Shown piece by piece: positions 1 to 12,300 of a DNA stretch of 64,000 nucleotides. Each line of letters starts with the position of its first letter. Position 1 is the stretch's first letter. A program made the position numbers and the translations under genes. The notes under the pieces were generated by a model, which ran no database searches, had not been told where the DNA came from, and was given only the letters and a program-made list of their open reading frames with translations. Source of the DNA: Dirofilaria immitis (taxonomy: Eukaryota > Nematoda > Chromadorea > Rhabditida > Onchocercidae); contig JAKNDB010000087.1 of assembly GCA_024305405.1 (NCBI GenBank), positions 186,001 through 250,000 of the forward strand, read 5' to 3'.

Positions 1-203
1 TAATATTATCAATTTATGTGATTAAATATTACCTTAAGTTAAGCATTTGATAAATATCATGATATTCATTTATTTAAGCAATTGATAAATATTATGATGA
101 TGAATAGTGAAATCCATAATTATGATATTATTAAAATTTCTATTATTCATAATTATTAATATTAGTAAAATTTCTAATATTTCTAATTATTATCATATTA
201 TTA

Positions 204-430
204 CCAAAATTTCTGATACTTCTTATCATTATCATATTATTAGTAAAATTTCTGACACTTCTTATCATTATCATATTATTAGTAAACTTTCTGATACTTC
301 TTATCATTATCATTAGTAAAATTTCTGATACTTCTTATTATTATCATATTATTAGTAAAATTTCTGATACTTCTTATCATTATCATTAGTAAAATTTCTG
401 ATACTTCTTATCATTATCATATCAAAATTT
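204..430. repeat. 39/33-bp tandem repeat
   Basis: Six imperfect copies of a unit beginning AAAATTTCTGATACTTC and continuing with TTATCATTATCAT. Copies are 39 bp, or 33 bp where one ATATT segment is missing. Most copies differ by only one or two bases, so the array is young. Confidence 0.85.
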
Positions 431-757
431 CTACTATTCATAATTAAACAAATATATTATTAAAATTTTTCTATGAAAATTTACAAAATCAGTAATAATC
501 ATTTTAATGGAAGAGAAAATTTGAACATTATAAATTCATAAAAAGATAAATTTGAAAAGAAAAGAAAAAAAAAGAAAGAAAGAAATTTGTCATTTTAGAT
601 AGAATAAATTATCTATGACTTTTATCATTTTTTATTAGTAATAAATTAAAGTATACTCTGATATTTTAATCTTTATTTTGTTAATATCAAAATATTTCAA
701 TTAAAAAAAAAAAAAATTATATGATTAAAAAAAAGCTTTTATCCTTTTCATTTTTGT

Positions 758-870
758 CATCTTCATCTTCTTCTCCTTCTTCATCTTCTTCTTCTTCTTC
801 TTCTTCTTCTTCTTCTACTTCTTCTTCTTCCACACCTTCTTCTTCCACACCTTCTTCATCACCTTTTTCT
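758..870. repeat. (CTT)n pyrimidine tract
   Basis: A trinucleotide TTC/CTT array on the plus strand (GAA on the minus strand) with interruptions such as CCACACC, about 110 bp. A homopurine-homopyrimidine tract of this length can form triplex DNA; no function is implied. Confidence 0.85.
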
Positions 871-3420
871 TGTTCATTTACTTAAAATTAATTAAAATTG
901 AATTTGTCCTTAATCAATCTATACAAATTATGACACACCTTGTTTGATTGATAAAACAAAATTGATTTATTTAAATACATATTTATATATTCTCGATATT
1001 GATCATTTCTTAACTGTTAAAATTTACCTTATAATTTTTATCAATTTAACTTTACATTTGATTTTTATTAGAAAATTATTAAATTAATTTATTGTAAAAC
1101 GAAACTGATTCATTTAAATATGTATTTATTTTCTTGATATTAATCATTTCTTAACCAAAATTTTATTTTATAATTTTTATCAAATTTTTTTATCTTTTAA
1201 ATTTTTTAATATATGTATCAATCTAAAAATTAATTAATTAATATTAATTACAGACAATACCATATATATATATATATGTACAAATCGTATTTTGTAACAA
1301 TTTCAAGAAAACATTTTTTATACTTTTTTCTTTTTTTTTTAATTTTCAAATAATTAATTTTTTGATTTAAATGAAATTGATATTTTTAAGTATTGTGAAT
1401 TCTAAAATTAATTAATTAATATTAATTACAGTTAATACTAACATCGCATTCCATAATCATTTATAGTAGTAATATCAAATAATTAATATTAATTAATTTT
1501 GTTGCATATTTTTGGAATGGATATTAGTATTAATTATATTTTTGTAAAATAAAAAAATTTTTTAATTTAAATCAAACATTTATATAAAATATGACAAAAT
1601 AATCAAATTTTTCAATTCCAATTAAATTTCATAACATTTTATTCTAAAAAAAATTTGAAATGAAAAATGTTTGTAACGAAATGATTGCTCGAAATGCAAA
1701 AATTGTTTGAACTTTGCAATTGCCATTAAAATAATTTGAAATTGCGGAAAATTTTTCATTTTAAAGAAATAAAAAGGAGAAAAAATTGATTAAAAAAACA
1801 AAAAAATAAAAAATATTTTTGGCAATAATTGTAGAAAATATTTCTAATACTTTAACTTATATTGATGTAATTAAGTTTTTTTTCTTTTATTTATGATAAT
1901 TTGAAATGATAAAAATATATATTAGCAAAAAATGATTACGTATAAACAATGACAGTATAATATTAAGAGAGAATTTCAAAATTGGGATAATTTAGAAATT
2001 AAAATTATTTGTACATTTTTATTGATATTATACTTAAATAGATAGTTTAATTTGATTATGAAATAATCAGATATAATTAATTAATAAAATACCAAGTGCA
2101 ATTAATTTAATCAGTCAAAAATTATAAGTTTATCACTTGATAGATAAATTTATCAAATGATAAATGAAGTAAGATTATAGTGATCATAGTAATATATAAA
2201 AAAAATGCTTTTGAATACATTGTAATAACATAACTATGACGAATTATATAATTGAATAATTATAATCAGATAATTTCAGATGATAAAAATTGTTATGAAT
2301 TATTTTTGATTCCTAACTGATAACATATCTAAATTTCAAAAACTAAGTTTTCAATTTCCGATTACTTTTAATGACAAAAATTTCTGATAATTTATAGCAC
2401 CTTTTAAGTTAGTTTAATAAATCTTTGCTGATGAAGAAGTAATTAAATATTAAAATTATTGTTATCAATTTCAATTTTAAATTCATCATAGAACTGTTAA
2501 CATTCTAAAACTAAATGATAGATGTTACGACGTCGATTGTTATTTTTCGTAATTCTAAAATGATAAAATTGATAAGAAAACATATCCTATTGATTAAAGT
2601 TCAAAAAAATGGAAAAAACATTAAACTTTTAATTGATACCAATTGATTATTCGATGATAATCAGTGATAAAAAAATTTAAATAAATTATAATTTAAATTA
2701 TTAAAATTAAATAAACTTTATTTATTGTTAGCTTTGTATATTTGTTTTAAAAAATTTTTTTTACTTTTATAAGAAATTTGAAAAAGCAAAATAATTTTAG
2801 TTTCAATTTTACAAATTTAAAAAATTTTTCTTTCGTTTCGACAACTTTTTAGGCTTTTTTTTTCGAAAAAAATTTCAATAATTTTAATCATAAAATCGAT
2901 ATGTTCATATTAAAAAAAAAAAAATTAAACATTTTTCATTGGTTATGATGGAAAGGAAAATGATAATAAAAAAAATAAAATGTTAAATTACTGTTTAAGA
3001 TGATTGACGGGATGATAATAATAATAATAATAACATATATATTTGACGAAAATGTTGAAATGATAATGATAAATGATTCATAAAAATATTTGAAAGAAAT
3101 TTTTATCAAAAAAAATCAAAAGTTAATTCCAATTTCTTTTAAAAAAAAAAAAAAGGAAAAGATATCATTGCTATAAAAGAAAACTTTCATTTATTAATTT
3201 AAAAAAAAAAAAAAAACAAAAAAATTTTTTTACATTCTGACTTATTTCATTTATGAATATATTTATTTATTTATTTTTTTATCATTAAAAAGATTTTAAT
3301 GATCGGATATTTATTAAATTCGATATTTTATCAATTTGGCAAATTCTAATTTTGATATAATTTCAATTTCAATTCTCGAATAACTTCAATTTGTGTATTT
3401 TGAGCATATGATCGTTCATT

Positions 3421-3480
3421 TTCTCTTTCTTTCCTTCTTCTCTCTCTCTCTCTCTCTATCTCTTTTCTCTCTCTCTCTTT
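3421..3480. repeat. (CT)n microsatellite
   Basis: A dinucleotide CT-rich tract with short TTT interruptions in otherwise unstructured AT-rich DNA. Confidence 0.8.
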
Positions 3481-4339
3481 CGTATTCATTGTTTGATTTA
3501 TTTTTTTGTTGCATTTTTCATCAATTTTTCCAATTTTCGCATCTAAAATTTATTGACATCGATAAAAAGTAAAGGGCGTAAGTTTAATAAATATTACAAA
3601 ATTTCGTTTCGCAAATTCTTGCAAAATTTCAACAACAAAAATATTATCAAATATCATAAATGATAAAAGTTAACAATAATAGTACGAAATTAAAATAATA
3701 CAAAATTATCAATTTTATTTGATTAAAAATTTATCATTTTTGCTTTTAAATTATTTATACAAATTTATTATCATTTCCATAATTTGCAATTATTATTTCA
3801 AAAACGAATTGTTGAATTATTGTATAATACTTCATTTATGAATAAAAAAATTTTATGATGATGAAATTTTTTTAATTAAAAATCGAATTTATAAGAAAAT
3901 AGCATCGATTGATCATTTAGTTTTCTTTTCTCTTTTATTTTAACAAATTTTGCAAAATTATTTTTGTTTTAGATTAATTTGTTTTAATACGAATATTTAT
4001 TAATTAAAATTGAAATAATTCGATTAATGGAAATTAATCGAATTATATTTCGATATAACATTTCCGATATTATTAATTATTTTAAAAATTTAAATATTAC
4101 ATTAAAATTTATGAATTATTTATAGATGAAAATTGAAGTAAAAAAAAAAAAAACTAAATTTAATCGAATAATTTTGATTTTTCCTAACTTGCATAATATT
4201 ATAATCATAATATTATTATCATTATTATATCGAGAATAATGTATCGAAGCTTATATTGAAAAAGGATTTTTTTATAAAATTTATCAGTATGATTAAATTT
4301 ATCAATTTCATTATGATTTAGATGATTAACGATGATTGA

Positions 4340-4412
4340 TGATAATGATGATATTGTTGTTGTTGTTGTTGTTGTTATTGTTGTTATTGCTATTGCTATT
4401 ATTATTATTAGC
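4340..4412. repeat. (GTT)n/(ATT)n microsatellite
   Basis: GTT repeats grade into GCTATT and ATT repeats. The minus-strand open frame across this tract (Thr/Ile-rich) is an artefact of the repeat. Confidence 0.8.
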
Positions 4413-6239
4413 AACTAATAAATTATATTCAATCCTACTGCTGAAATATGAATAATTAATGTTGATAAAATCTCATAAATTACGTAAAGAAATTATTTAT
4501 ACACAATGAGAATAATAACGACAACAATAACGATCAACAACAATAATAATAACAATAGCAATAACGTCATTATCAATTATCTCTAACAAATTTTAATGGA
4601 CCAACGAATAGATCATGGTTGAAAACAGGATTTTAGAAATTATGATTATATTTGTAACATTTCAAAATGATACATACATACAAGTGTTGCAACAAGCATG
4701 ACATTATCATCATCATTGTCATTATCACTATCATCATTATTATTATCACTATTTGTACCAATTTTATATTAATTTTTAAAGGAGAAAAAAGATTGCAATT
4801 AATAATAATTAACGGAAAAATTTTTCAAAATTAGAAATTAATTTCTTAGCATTTTTAAAGTTATTAATTTCAGATAATAGCATATGTAATAATAATTGAT
4901 ATATTTAAATACTAATTATTGAATAGAATAAAAGCTTATTTTATGAATAATTAATTTGAAATTATAGGAAAATTGGCAAGGCTGAATATTTTTGCAATTT
5001 ACTCAACTTAGCCTCATTTAATTTAGCCTATGAGGTTAGGTTTCTTGGCTTATTTGAAATTTTAAAATAAATTTTTCAATTTTGACTTTTCAATTATTAT
5101 TACAAATAAATGAAATCAATAAATACAATGAATTTTGGAATTTTGCCAATATTATATTGAAAATTTAAATATTAATAGATGATTATATTTTAAATTTCAA
5201 AATTGCAAAATAAAAATGCTAATTTTTAATCAAAAGCAATTATGTATGAAATAAAAAGTAGGTTATTGATAATTATTATTATCATTATCAAATCATCATT
5301 TTTTTTCATTTATATCATTTTAATAGATGATCATCATTATTAGATGTGATCAAATATCTGCATATTATTATTGTTATCAATAAATCATTGATATTATGAT
5401 GAATGATAACATTTGTGATTATCGTCATTGTTAAAATTGGAAATTTAATTTTAATGAGTGATTATTATTTTTAAAATTTATTTTTCGTTATATTAAAATA
5501 CTTGAAGCATATATTTTTAAATAAAATCATAAATTAAAAATAGCTTATACTTAAATTCGGAAATTTAATTTAATTATGAAAATAATTCTGAATTGAAAAG
5601 CTATAAATTGAAATGATTCATTGGTACTTACATTAGTACCTAAATTAATTTAAAAAAAATCCTTTCCTCTTTTTCATTTCTAAAAATTATGTTATGAAAA
5701 TTGATAATATTTCAATAATTTATCAATTTTTTAATTTTTTTCTTCAATGGCAATATGCTTTATCAGAAATAAATATAAATTTATTGATAAATTAATTAAT
5801 CATTAATTTTTATTTATTTTGTTTTTTTTTCATTGCTGGAATATTTCATTGCTAATTATTCATTTTTCTAATCGAAGTTTGCAATGATTCATTTTTGTTT
5901 TTTTTATCATTTTGTCAATTTATAATTTTTTGCCAGTATTATTATTATTGGTATTATTAATGTTATTATTATTATTATTTTTATTATTGTTATTATTGCT
6001 CTTGTCGTTATTGTTATTATGTTTGCTGCAAATAAATAAATATATACCAATCTTATTATTATTTTATTCATAAACAATAATATAATTTTTATTTATTTGA
6101 TCAAATAATAATTTCATAATTTATTATATAGAAAGTTTGATTATATTAATATTAAATGTAATTATAAAAAAGAAATAAACAATAATAATAATTTAATAGT
6201 TTTTAAATACTTTTTTAATCCAATATACGCAATGGAATA

Positions 6240-6790
6240 ATTAAAAAAGAAATAAAATGAAATGAAATGAAATGAAAGGAAATGAAATGAAATGAAATGA
6301 AATAAAATGAAATGGAACGAAATGAAATGGAATGAAATGAAATGAAAGGAAATGAAATGAGAGGAATGAAATGAAATGAAATGGAATGAAACGAAATGGA
6401 AAGAAATGAAATGAAATGAAAAGAAATGAAATAAAATGAAATGAAATGAAAGGAAATGAAATGAAATAAAGTGAAATGGAACGAAATGAAATGGAATGAA
6501 ATGAAATGAAAGGAAATGAAATGAGAGGAATGAAATGAAATGAAATGGAATGAAACGAAATGGAAAGAAATGAAATGAAATGAAAAGAAATGAAATAAAA
6601 TGAAATGAAATGAAAGGAAATGAAATGAAATAAAGTGAAATGGAACGAAATGAAATGGAATGAAATGAAATGAAAGGAAATGAAATGAGAGGAATGAAAT
6701 GAAATGAGATGGAATGAAATGAAATGGAATGAAATGAAATGAAAAGAAATGAAAAGAAATGAAATAAAATGAAATGGAAATAAAAATAAA
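6240..6790. repeat. (GAAAT)n array with 164-bp higher-order unit
   Basis: About 550 bp of GAAAT/GGAAT pentamers. It is not a simple array: the marker string GAGAGGAATG recurs at 6359, 6523 and 6687, exactly 164 bp apart, and the variants around it (GAAACG, GGAAAG, AAAGAAATG, AATAAAGTG) repeat in the same order. This is a higher-order repeat made by duplicating a block of diverged pentamers. Long minus-strand frames rich in Ser-Phe-His across it are repeat artefacts. Confidence 0.93.
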
Positions 6791-7369
6791 ATAAACAGAT
6801 ACAAATAGTAATAGATGTGACATTGACCTCGTCAACATTTCAACCATTCCATTTCAATTTCGATAATTGTAATAAGAAAGCATTTAACTTTTTCCAAGGT
6901 GACGTGTTACCAAAAAGATAGATGGATGACCTTTGCTAAAGCGAAGAAATGACGTAAAAGGCGACAAAAAAAAGTCAAAAGATTTTTTAAAAAAGTGGTT
7001 GTTTTCACTTTATGATATTTATTGTATTTCATGTCCTTCCATATTCTTTGCTTTATTTGAGTATATATGAATATATACTTATATTTGACAATATAAAATA
7101 TTTGAATATATGTAGTGTTTGAGTATTGGAATATATATATAATATTTGAGTATTTGTATACTTATATTTAATAATACAAAATATTGGAATATATATATAT
7201 ATAATATTTGAGTATTTGTATACTTATATTTAATAATATGAAATCTATTAATTATTATACATCTATCATTGATATATATACATCTATCTTTGATTTATGA
7301 ATTCTCCTATTGTAAGCAGAACTGGCGCTGTGGGATGAACCAAACGTTGAGTTAAAGTGCCAAACTTTC

Positions 7370-7850
7370 CGCTCATGAAACTGTGCAAGGTAAATAACCG
7401 GATAGCCGGATGAACGAATATATGACCGAGCAACTGGATAAATGGATGGTCAGCCAAGAATCGGCAAAATGAATGAGCAGCTGAACGAAGATCGGATGAA
7501 TGGACAGCCGGACAATCGGGCAACTGGATAGCCGAATGGATGAGTGAATGGTAGGCGAATAACTGAGCAGAGGAAAGACGGGTGAAAATGAAAAGTCGGA
7601 TAGCTATATGAATAAGTGGACAATCAAGCAGCCGGATAACTGGATGGGCAATTGGACAGTGGATAGCCAGATAGGATGGACAAGTGTACAGCGGATAGCC
7701 ATATTGCCGGATGAATAAGTGGATAACTGACCAGCCAGATAGCCTGATGGATAAGTGGATGCCTAATAGTCGGATAGCTGGGAAGCCGGATAGAAAAGTT
7801 GACAGTAGATATCCGGACAGCTAAGTAAATATGGATAGCTGAATGGAAGG
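7370..7850. repeat. Degenerate GGATAGCCGGATGAA-type minisatellite
   Basis: About 480 bp clearly richer in G+C than its surroundings, built of diverged variants of GGATAGCCGGAT, GGATAACTGGAC, GGATGAATAAGTGGAT and similar. Unit length drifts around 12-20 bp and the strand keeps a strong purine bias (GGA, GAA). It has no spacer structure and no credible reading frame; minus-strand frames here lack any recognisable domain. It looks like an old, eroded minisatellite. Confidence 0.75.
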
Positions 7851-7975
7851 AGGAGGCGGAGGATGAGGAGGAGACGGAGGAGGAGTAGGAGGAGGAGGGA
7901 GTGGATAAAGCGATGAAATGGATGAAGGAAAGGAAGATGAAGAAGGAAAGAAGGAAGGAAGGGACATTAGATGAA
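7845..7975. repeat. (GGA)n purine tract
   Basis: A GGA/GAA-rich polypurine run directly follows the degenerate minisatellite and continues its purine strand bias. The minus-strand frame through it is a Pro/Ser-rich artefact. Confidence 0.75.
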
Positions 7976-8159
7976 ACCAGCCCACCTGTCTTCTTACCTT
8001 TCCTATCTTTCTTCTTCTTTCCTCTCCTCCCATCATCATATTTTCTAAATAAAGAATTGTAGAAAAAGGATACCGCCTTGTCATTGCTGTCACCAAAGCG
8101 ACGAGAGCTGCTACTGCTATTAATCAGTACTGGTACTTATCAGTTGATTTGACTCTCTC

Positions 8160-8215
8160 TTTACTTAATTACTTATTCAATTAATTACTCAATTACTTAT
8201 TCAATTAATTACTCA
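8160..8215. repeat. 24-bp tandem duplication
   Basis: Two adjacent copies of ATTACTTATTCAATTAATTA plus CTCA, with partial copies on both sides. Confidence 0.7.
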
Positions 8216-9253
8216 ATCGTTTATTCATTTAATCATTTAATTTATTTTATCAATTAGCTAATCTTACAAATGCTTATAAATAGTATTATCAAAAAAAAAA
8301 AAATTTATTTCTTTTTTAAATTTAATTTTAATTAATATAATTTTTGTTTTCTCAATTTTTATTAATTAATATTAATTATTTGCAATTTTGATTTCTTTTT
8401 TTTTTCTTTTGTTTCAAAATATAAATTTATTTTGGAAGGAAAAGAAAAATGAAATTAATAAATAAATTCAAAAAAAAGCAATTTTAAATTTAATATTTTT
8501 ATTATTAAAATAATTTAATTTCTAAAAATAAAATTATTTGCTTTTCTTTTTCTCAAAATTTTCCATTCCAAAACTTTTTCTTTTCATTTTTTTTTTTGTA
8601 TTTTTATTGTTGAATTTTAAAAATTTAAATAAATTTTAAATTTTAATTCTTTCTTTTTAAAAAAAAGGATTAAAATATTACTAAAAAAAAAAAGAAAAGA
8701 AAGAAAAGAAAAATGTTGCTGCTAAAAAAAAAAAAAAATGCTGATAGGTTTGATATAGTTCATAATTAATTAGTTGGGTAAATTGTGATCAAAGTTTCTT
8801 TGCCTTTTTCTTTTTTTTTTCTCAAATTTTCATCAGCTTTCATACAATGATGCCGTTTTTGATTTTATCAAAGAGCGAGACCGGTTAATTTCAACAATTA
8901 TTTTTCAGCCAAAACGAAGAAAATTGTTGCAGAAGGAAGAAGAAATAATCATCCTATTATTATTATTATTGCTAGAGCTAAAGATAATAATTATTATTAT
9001 CAATTATTACGGATTATCTACTGTCTGAAATATAACGCATAAAATAGACGTAAAACGTGATTGGTGATAAAGTATTGCAACGCGTTGCTATTCATTATCA
9101 GTAATATTTATATACGTCTAATTGCATTCTTTCCTATTTCGTTCTTCTCTTTTCCTTTTTTCATCCTTAATCCGACTTGAAAAACGCTTAATCATCGATT
9201 TGAAAACGCTTGCTTAATCGTCGACTTGATCGTTACGATTTAGGAAAGAAAAA

Positions 9254-9308
9254 ATGATCAGAGCAATTTGCATACAACAATTACAGCTTATTTTACTTTT
9301 TCTTACTG
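9254..9308 (+). other. Signal-peptide exon of the peroxidase
   Basis: ATG 9254 opens [18 protein letters not shown], a short basic start and hydrophobic core typical of a secretion signal. The donor GTTTGT after 9308 leaves phase 1, which matches the two leading bases of the ShKT exon at 11059 and makes a Glu codon across the junction. There is no competing upstream ATG in this frame with a signal-like sequence. The assignment rests on phase and the hydrophobic stretch, so a transcript could still move the start. Confidence 0.65.
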
Positions 9309-12300
9309 GTTTGTTTTTTTTTTTTTTTTTTTTTTAAATTATTTTTCTTATTTTAAATTTTTGTTTATTTTTTATTTTAAATTTTAGCATTTATTATTTA
9401 TTATTTTATAATTATATTTCACAAAATAATTAAAATTTTTGAAAATTATTCAAAAATTTAATTATTATTTTATTTCATTTCATTTCATTCCATTTCATTC
9501 CATTTCATTTCATTTCATTTCATTTCATTCACTTTTTCAACTTTAAAATAAAATATTTTTTTTTAATTTTTTCTTTTTTTTTTTGTATACAATAAATTTT
9601 TACATTTATTAGAGAAAATTATTATATAAACGAAAAAAAATAATAATAATAGTAATAAATGAATTTTTGAAACATTTACAAAAATTATTTTGTTGCATTT
9701 GAAAAAAAAAAACGGAAAAAACGGAAAACGGTAAATTAATCATTGAATTTAACCTTTTCATTCTTTTTCGCTTTTTTTTTTTTTTTAAAAATAATTTTTA
9801 CTAAAATTTTATCTTTCGAAAATATAATTATATTTTATAAGCTATTGCATTTTTGCTATAAACGATAAATAACGAAGTGATAAAATTTAGCATTATAAAT
9901 TAATTTTTAAATTATAAAAAATAATTTTTTTTTATCAAACAATATTTTAATAGTATGAAGTTTCGTTTTCTTTTTCGTTTGAAACGAATTTAAAACTCAT
10001 ATTTTTGATTAAAATTTGATAAAATAAATCATATAAGCTTATCAAATAATTGATGAAAAAAACGCAAAAAATGCTCAAATTTCCTCTTTTTTTCAAATTC
10101 GAGAATTTTCGAATACGTTTTTTTTTCGAGAATTTTTTCAAATTCGAGAATTTTCAAATAAGTTTTAAATTCAAAAATGCTCAAATCTCTTCTTTTTTTG
10201 AAAACTCGAGACTTTTCAATTTAGTTTTATCTTTTTCAAATTCGAGAAATTTCCAATACGTTTTTTCAAATTCGAGAAATTTACAATTTAGTTTTATCAT
10301 TTTCAAATTCGAGAATTTCTAAGGCGTTTTTTTCAAAATTCAAGATTTTCCAATTTTATTTTATCATAATTTTTACTTAAAATTAAAAGTTTAGTATTAT
10401 ATGATATAATTTATGGTTGAATATTTTAATTTTACTTTTAAACATTTGTAAATTTTATTACAACTAAAAGCATAAATTTTCAAAAATTTTGTTATTAAAC
10501 CAAAAGCAAAAAAAAAAAAAAAAATTGCTATAAATTTATAAAACATTTATTTATTTACTAAAATTCATATCACAACATATATTGTTGTCCATTTTTATAA
10601 ATTAGGTTAAAGGTTAAATTGAAATTGTGTAGGATTTGAAAGAGAAAGGAATAAAAATTGAATGGATTATCAAACGATACATACATACATACATACATAT
10701 ATATATATATATAAATGATGGAAAAGTTTTGATCCATTACGACATTAATCATCATATATATAAATAAATGCAATTGTTTGACATTTTCGTTTCAAATTGA
10801 GAAAATTAACGGCGATAAAATGATTCCACAATGAATTGAAATTTAACAAATTTTTAGAATTTTAAAAATTATTTCAAAATTTTATTTATACCATTTTTTT
10901 TTTTTTTTTTTATCAAATAATTTAGTCAATTTTTTTTTTTTTTTGAAAGAGAAAAAAAAAAACCATTGATAATTGTTAAGGATAGAATGGAAATTTATTA
11001 ATTATTGATAAAAAATGATAATTATACGTTTGATAAATATTATTTAGTATTTTTCCAGAAGTTGTACCACAATTATCATCACCACAAACAAGCAAATTTA
11101 AATGTTTACCAAATGGTTGTTGTGATGAACATCAATGGTGCCGTTTTTGGGCATCAATTGGTGAATGTTCGGTAAATCCGGAATGGATGTCGGAGAATTG
11201 TCAATTAGCGTGTAATACGTGTAATGTTGATATGGAAGGTTAGAAATTTTATATTTTTAAATTACAAAATATTTATTAAATTAAATTTAAAAATAATTAT
11301 TTTTCGTTTTTTTTTGTGAATTAAAAATATTATAACTTTTGTAAAAATTTAATTTGAAAAAAAAAAAAATTTTTTTCCATTTCTTATCATCCAAATAATA
11401 ATAATTAATAAGTAAAATATTAAAAATTAATATAACCAATTAAGTAATTATAATATAAATAAATAAATATTTTATCGAAAATAAAATATTAATTAATATA
11501 TGCATATTTTTATTAAAAGATTAATTTCAATTCTTTTTCTTAGGTATTTTATGTAAAATAAAATATTAAATATATATTTTTATCAATTTCCAATTTTTTT
11601 CCTTCAACATTTTGTGCAAAATAAATTTACTAACTTTATGTATTTTTATTCGAATATTAATTTCCAATTTTTCTCCTTAGGCATTTTATCTAAAATAAAG
11701 TACTAAATATATAAAATGAAATATTGAATTATATATTTTTATTAAAAGATTAATTTCAATTCTTTTCTCTTTAGGCATTTTATCTAAAATGAAATACTAA
11801 ATATATAAAATGAAATATTGAATTATATATTTTTATTAAAAGATTAATTTCAATTCTTTTCTCTTTAGGCATTTTATCTAAAATAAAATACTAAATATAT
11901 AAAATGAAATATTGAATTATATATTTTTATTAAAAGATTAATTTCCAATTCTTTTCTCTTTAGGCATTTTACCTAAAATGAAATATTAAATATATATTTT
12001 TATTAAAAGATTAATTTCCAGTTTTTTTCTAATTAAATTACGAAAATGGAATCTAATTATTTTTCCATTAAATTTATTATTTTCAATGAAAATAAAAAAC
12101 AGCAAAAGAAAAATTAAATGCTTAATTCAAATATAATTATATACTATACAATCTTTTATGCAAAAAAAAAAAAAATGCTAAGATTTGTGCATTTAACGAT
12201 TGGCTAAAAATATTTGTTGTTAATATCGTAATCAAATTATCGATAAAATAATTTTAACTATCATTGCTTTTATTTCTTTCGTTTTTTTTTGTCCTTTTTT

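Larger units (their letters stand above)
1..9253. other. AT-rich gene-free flank
   Basis: No gene is supported here. The sequence is extremely AT-rich, with runs of A or T, abundant TTATCA/TGATAA strings, and the repeat arrays listed separately. Open frames in this stretch are short, low in complexity, and either run through microsatellites or translate AT-rich DNA. The last 400 bases before the peroxidase start are a little more complex and may hold its promoter, but no element can be named with confidence. Confidence 0.7.

Noticed and set aside
6215..6847. Long minus-strand open frames rich in Ser, Phe and His
   Set aside because: They are translations of the GAAAT/ATTTC pentamer array, which lacks stops in several frames; no start context, domain or splice support.
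7284..7523. Minus-strand frame across the GGATAGC minisatellite
   Set aside because: Repeat-derived, no recognisable domain, and other frames are equally open.
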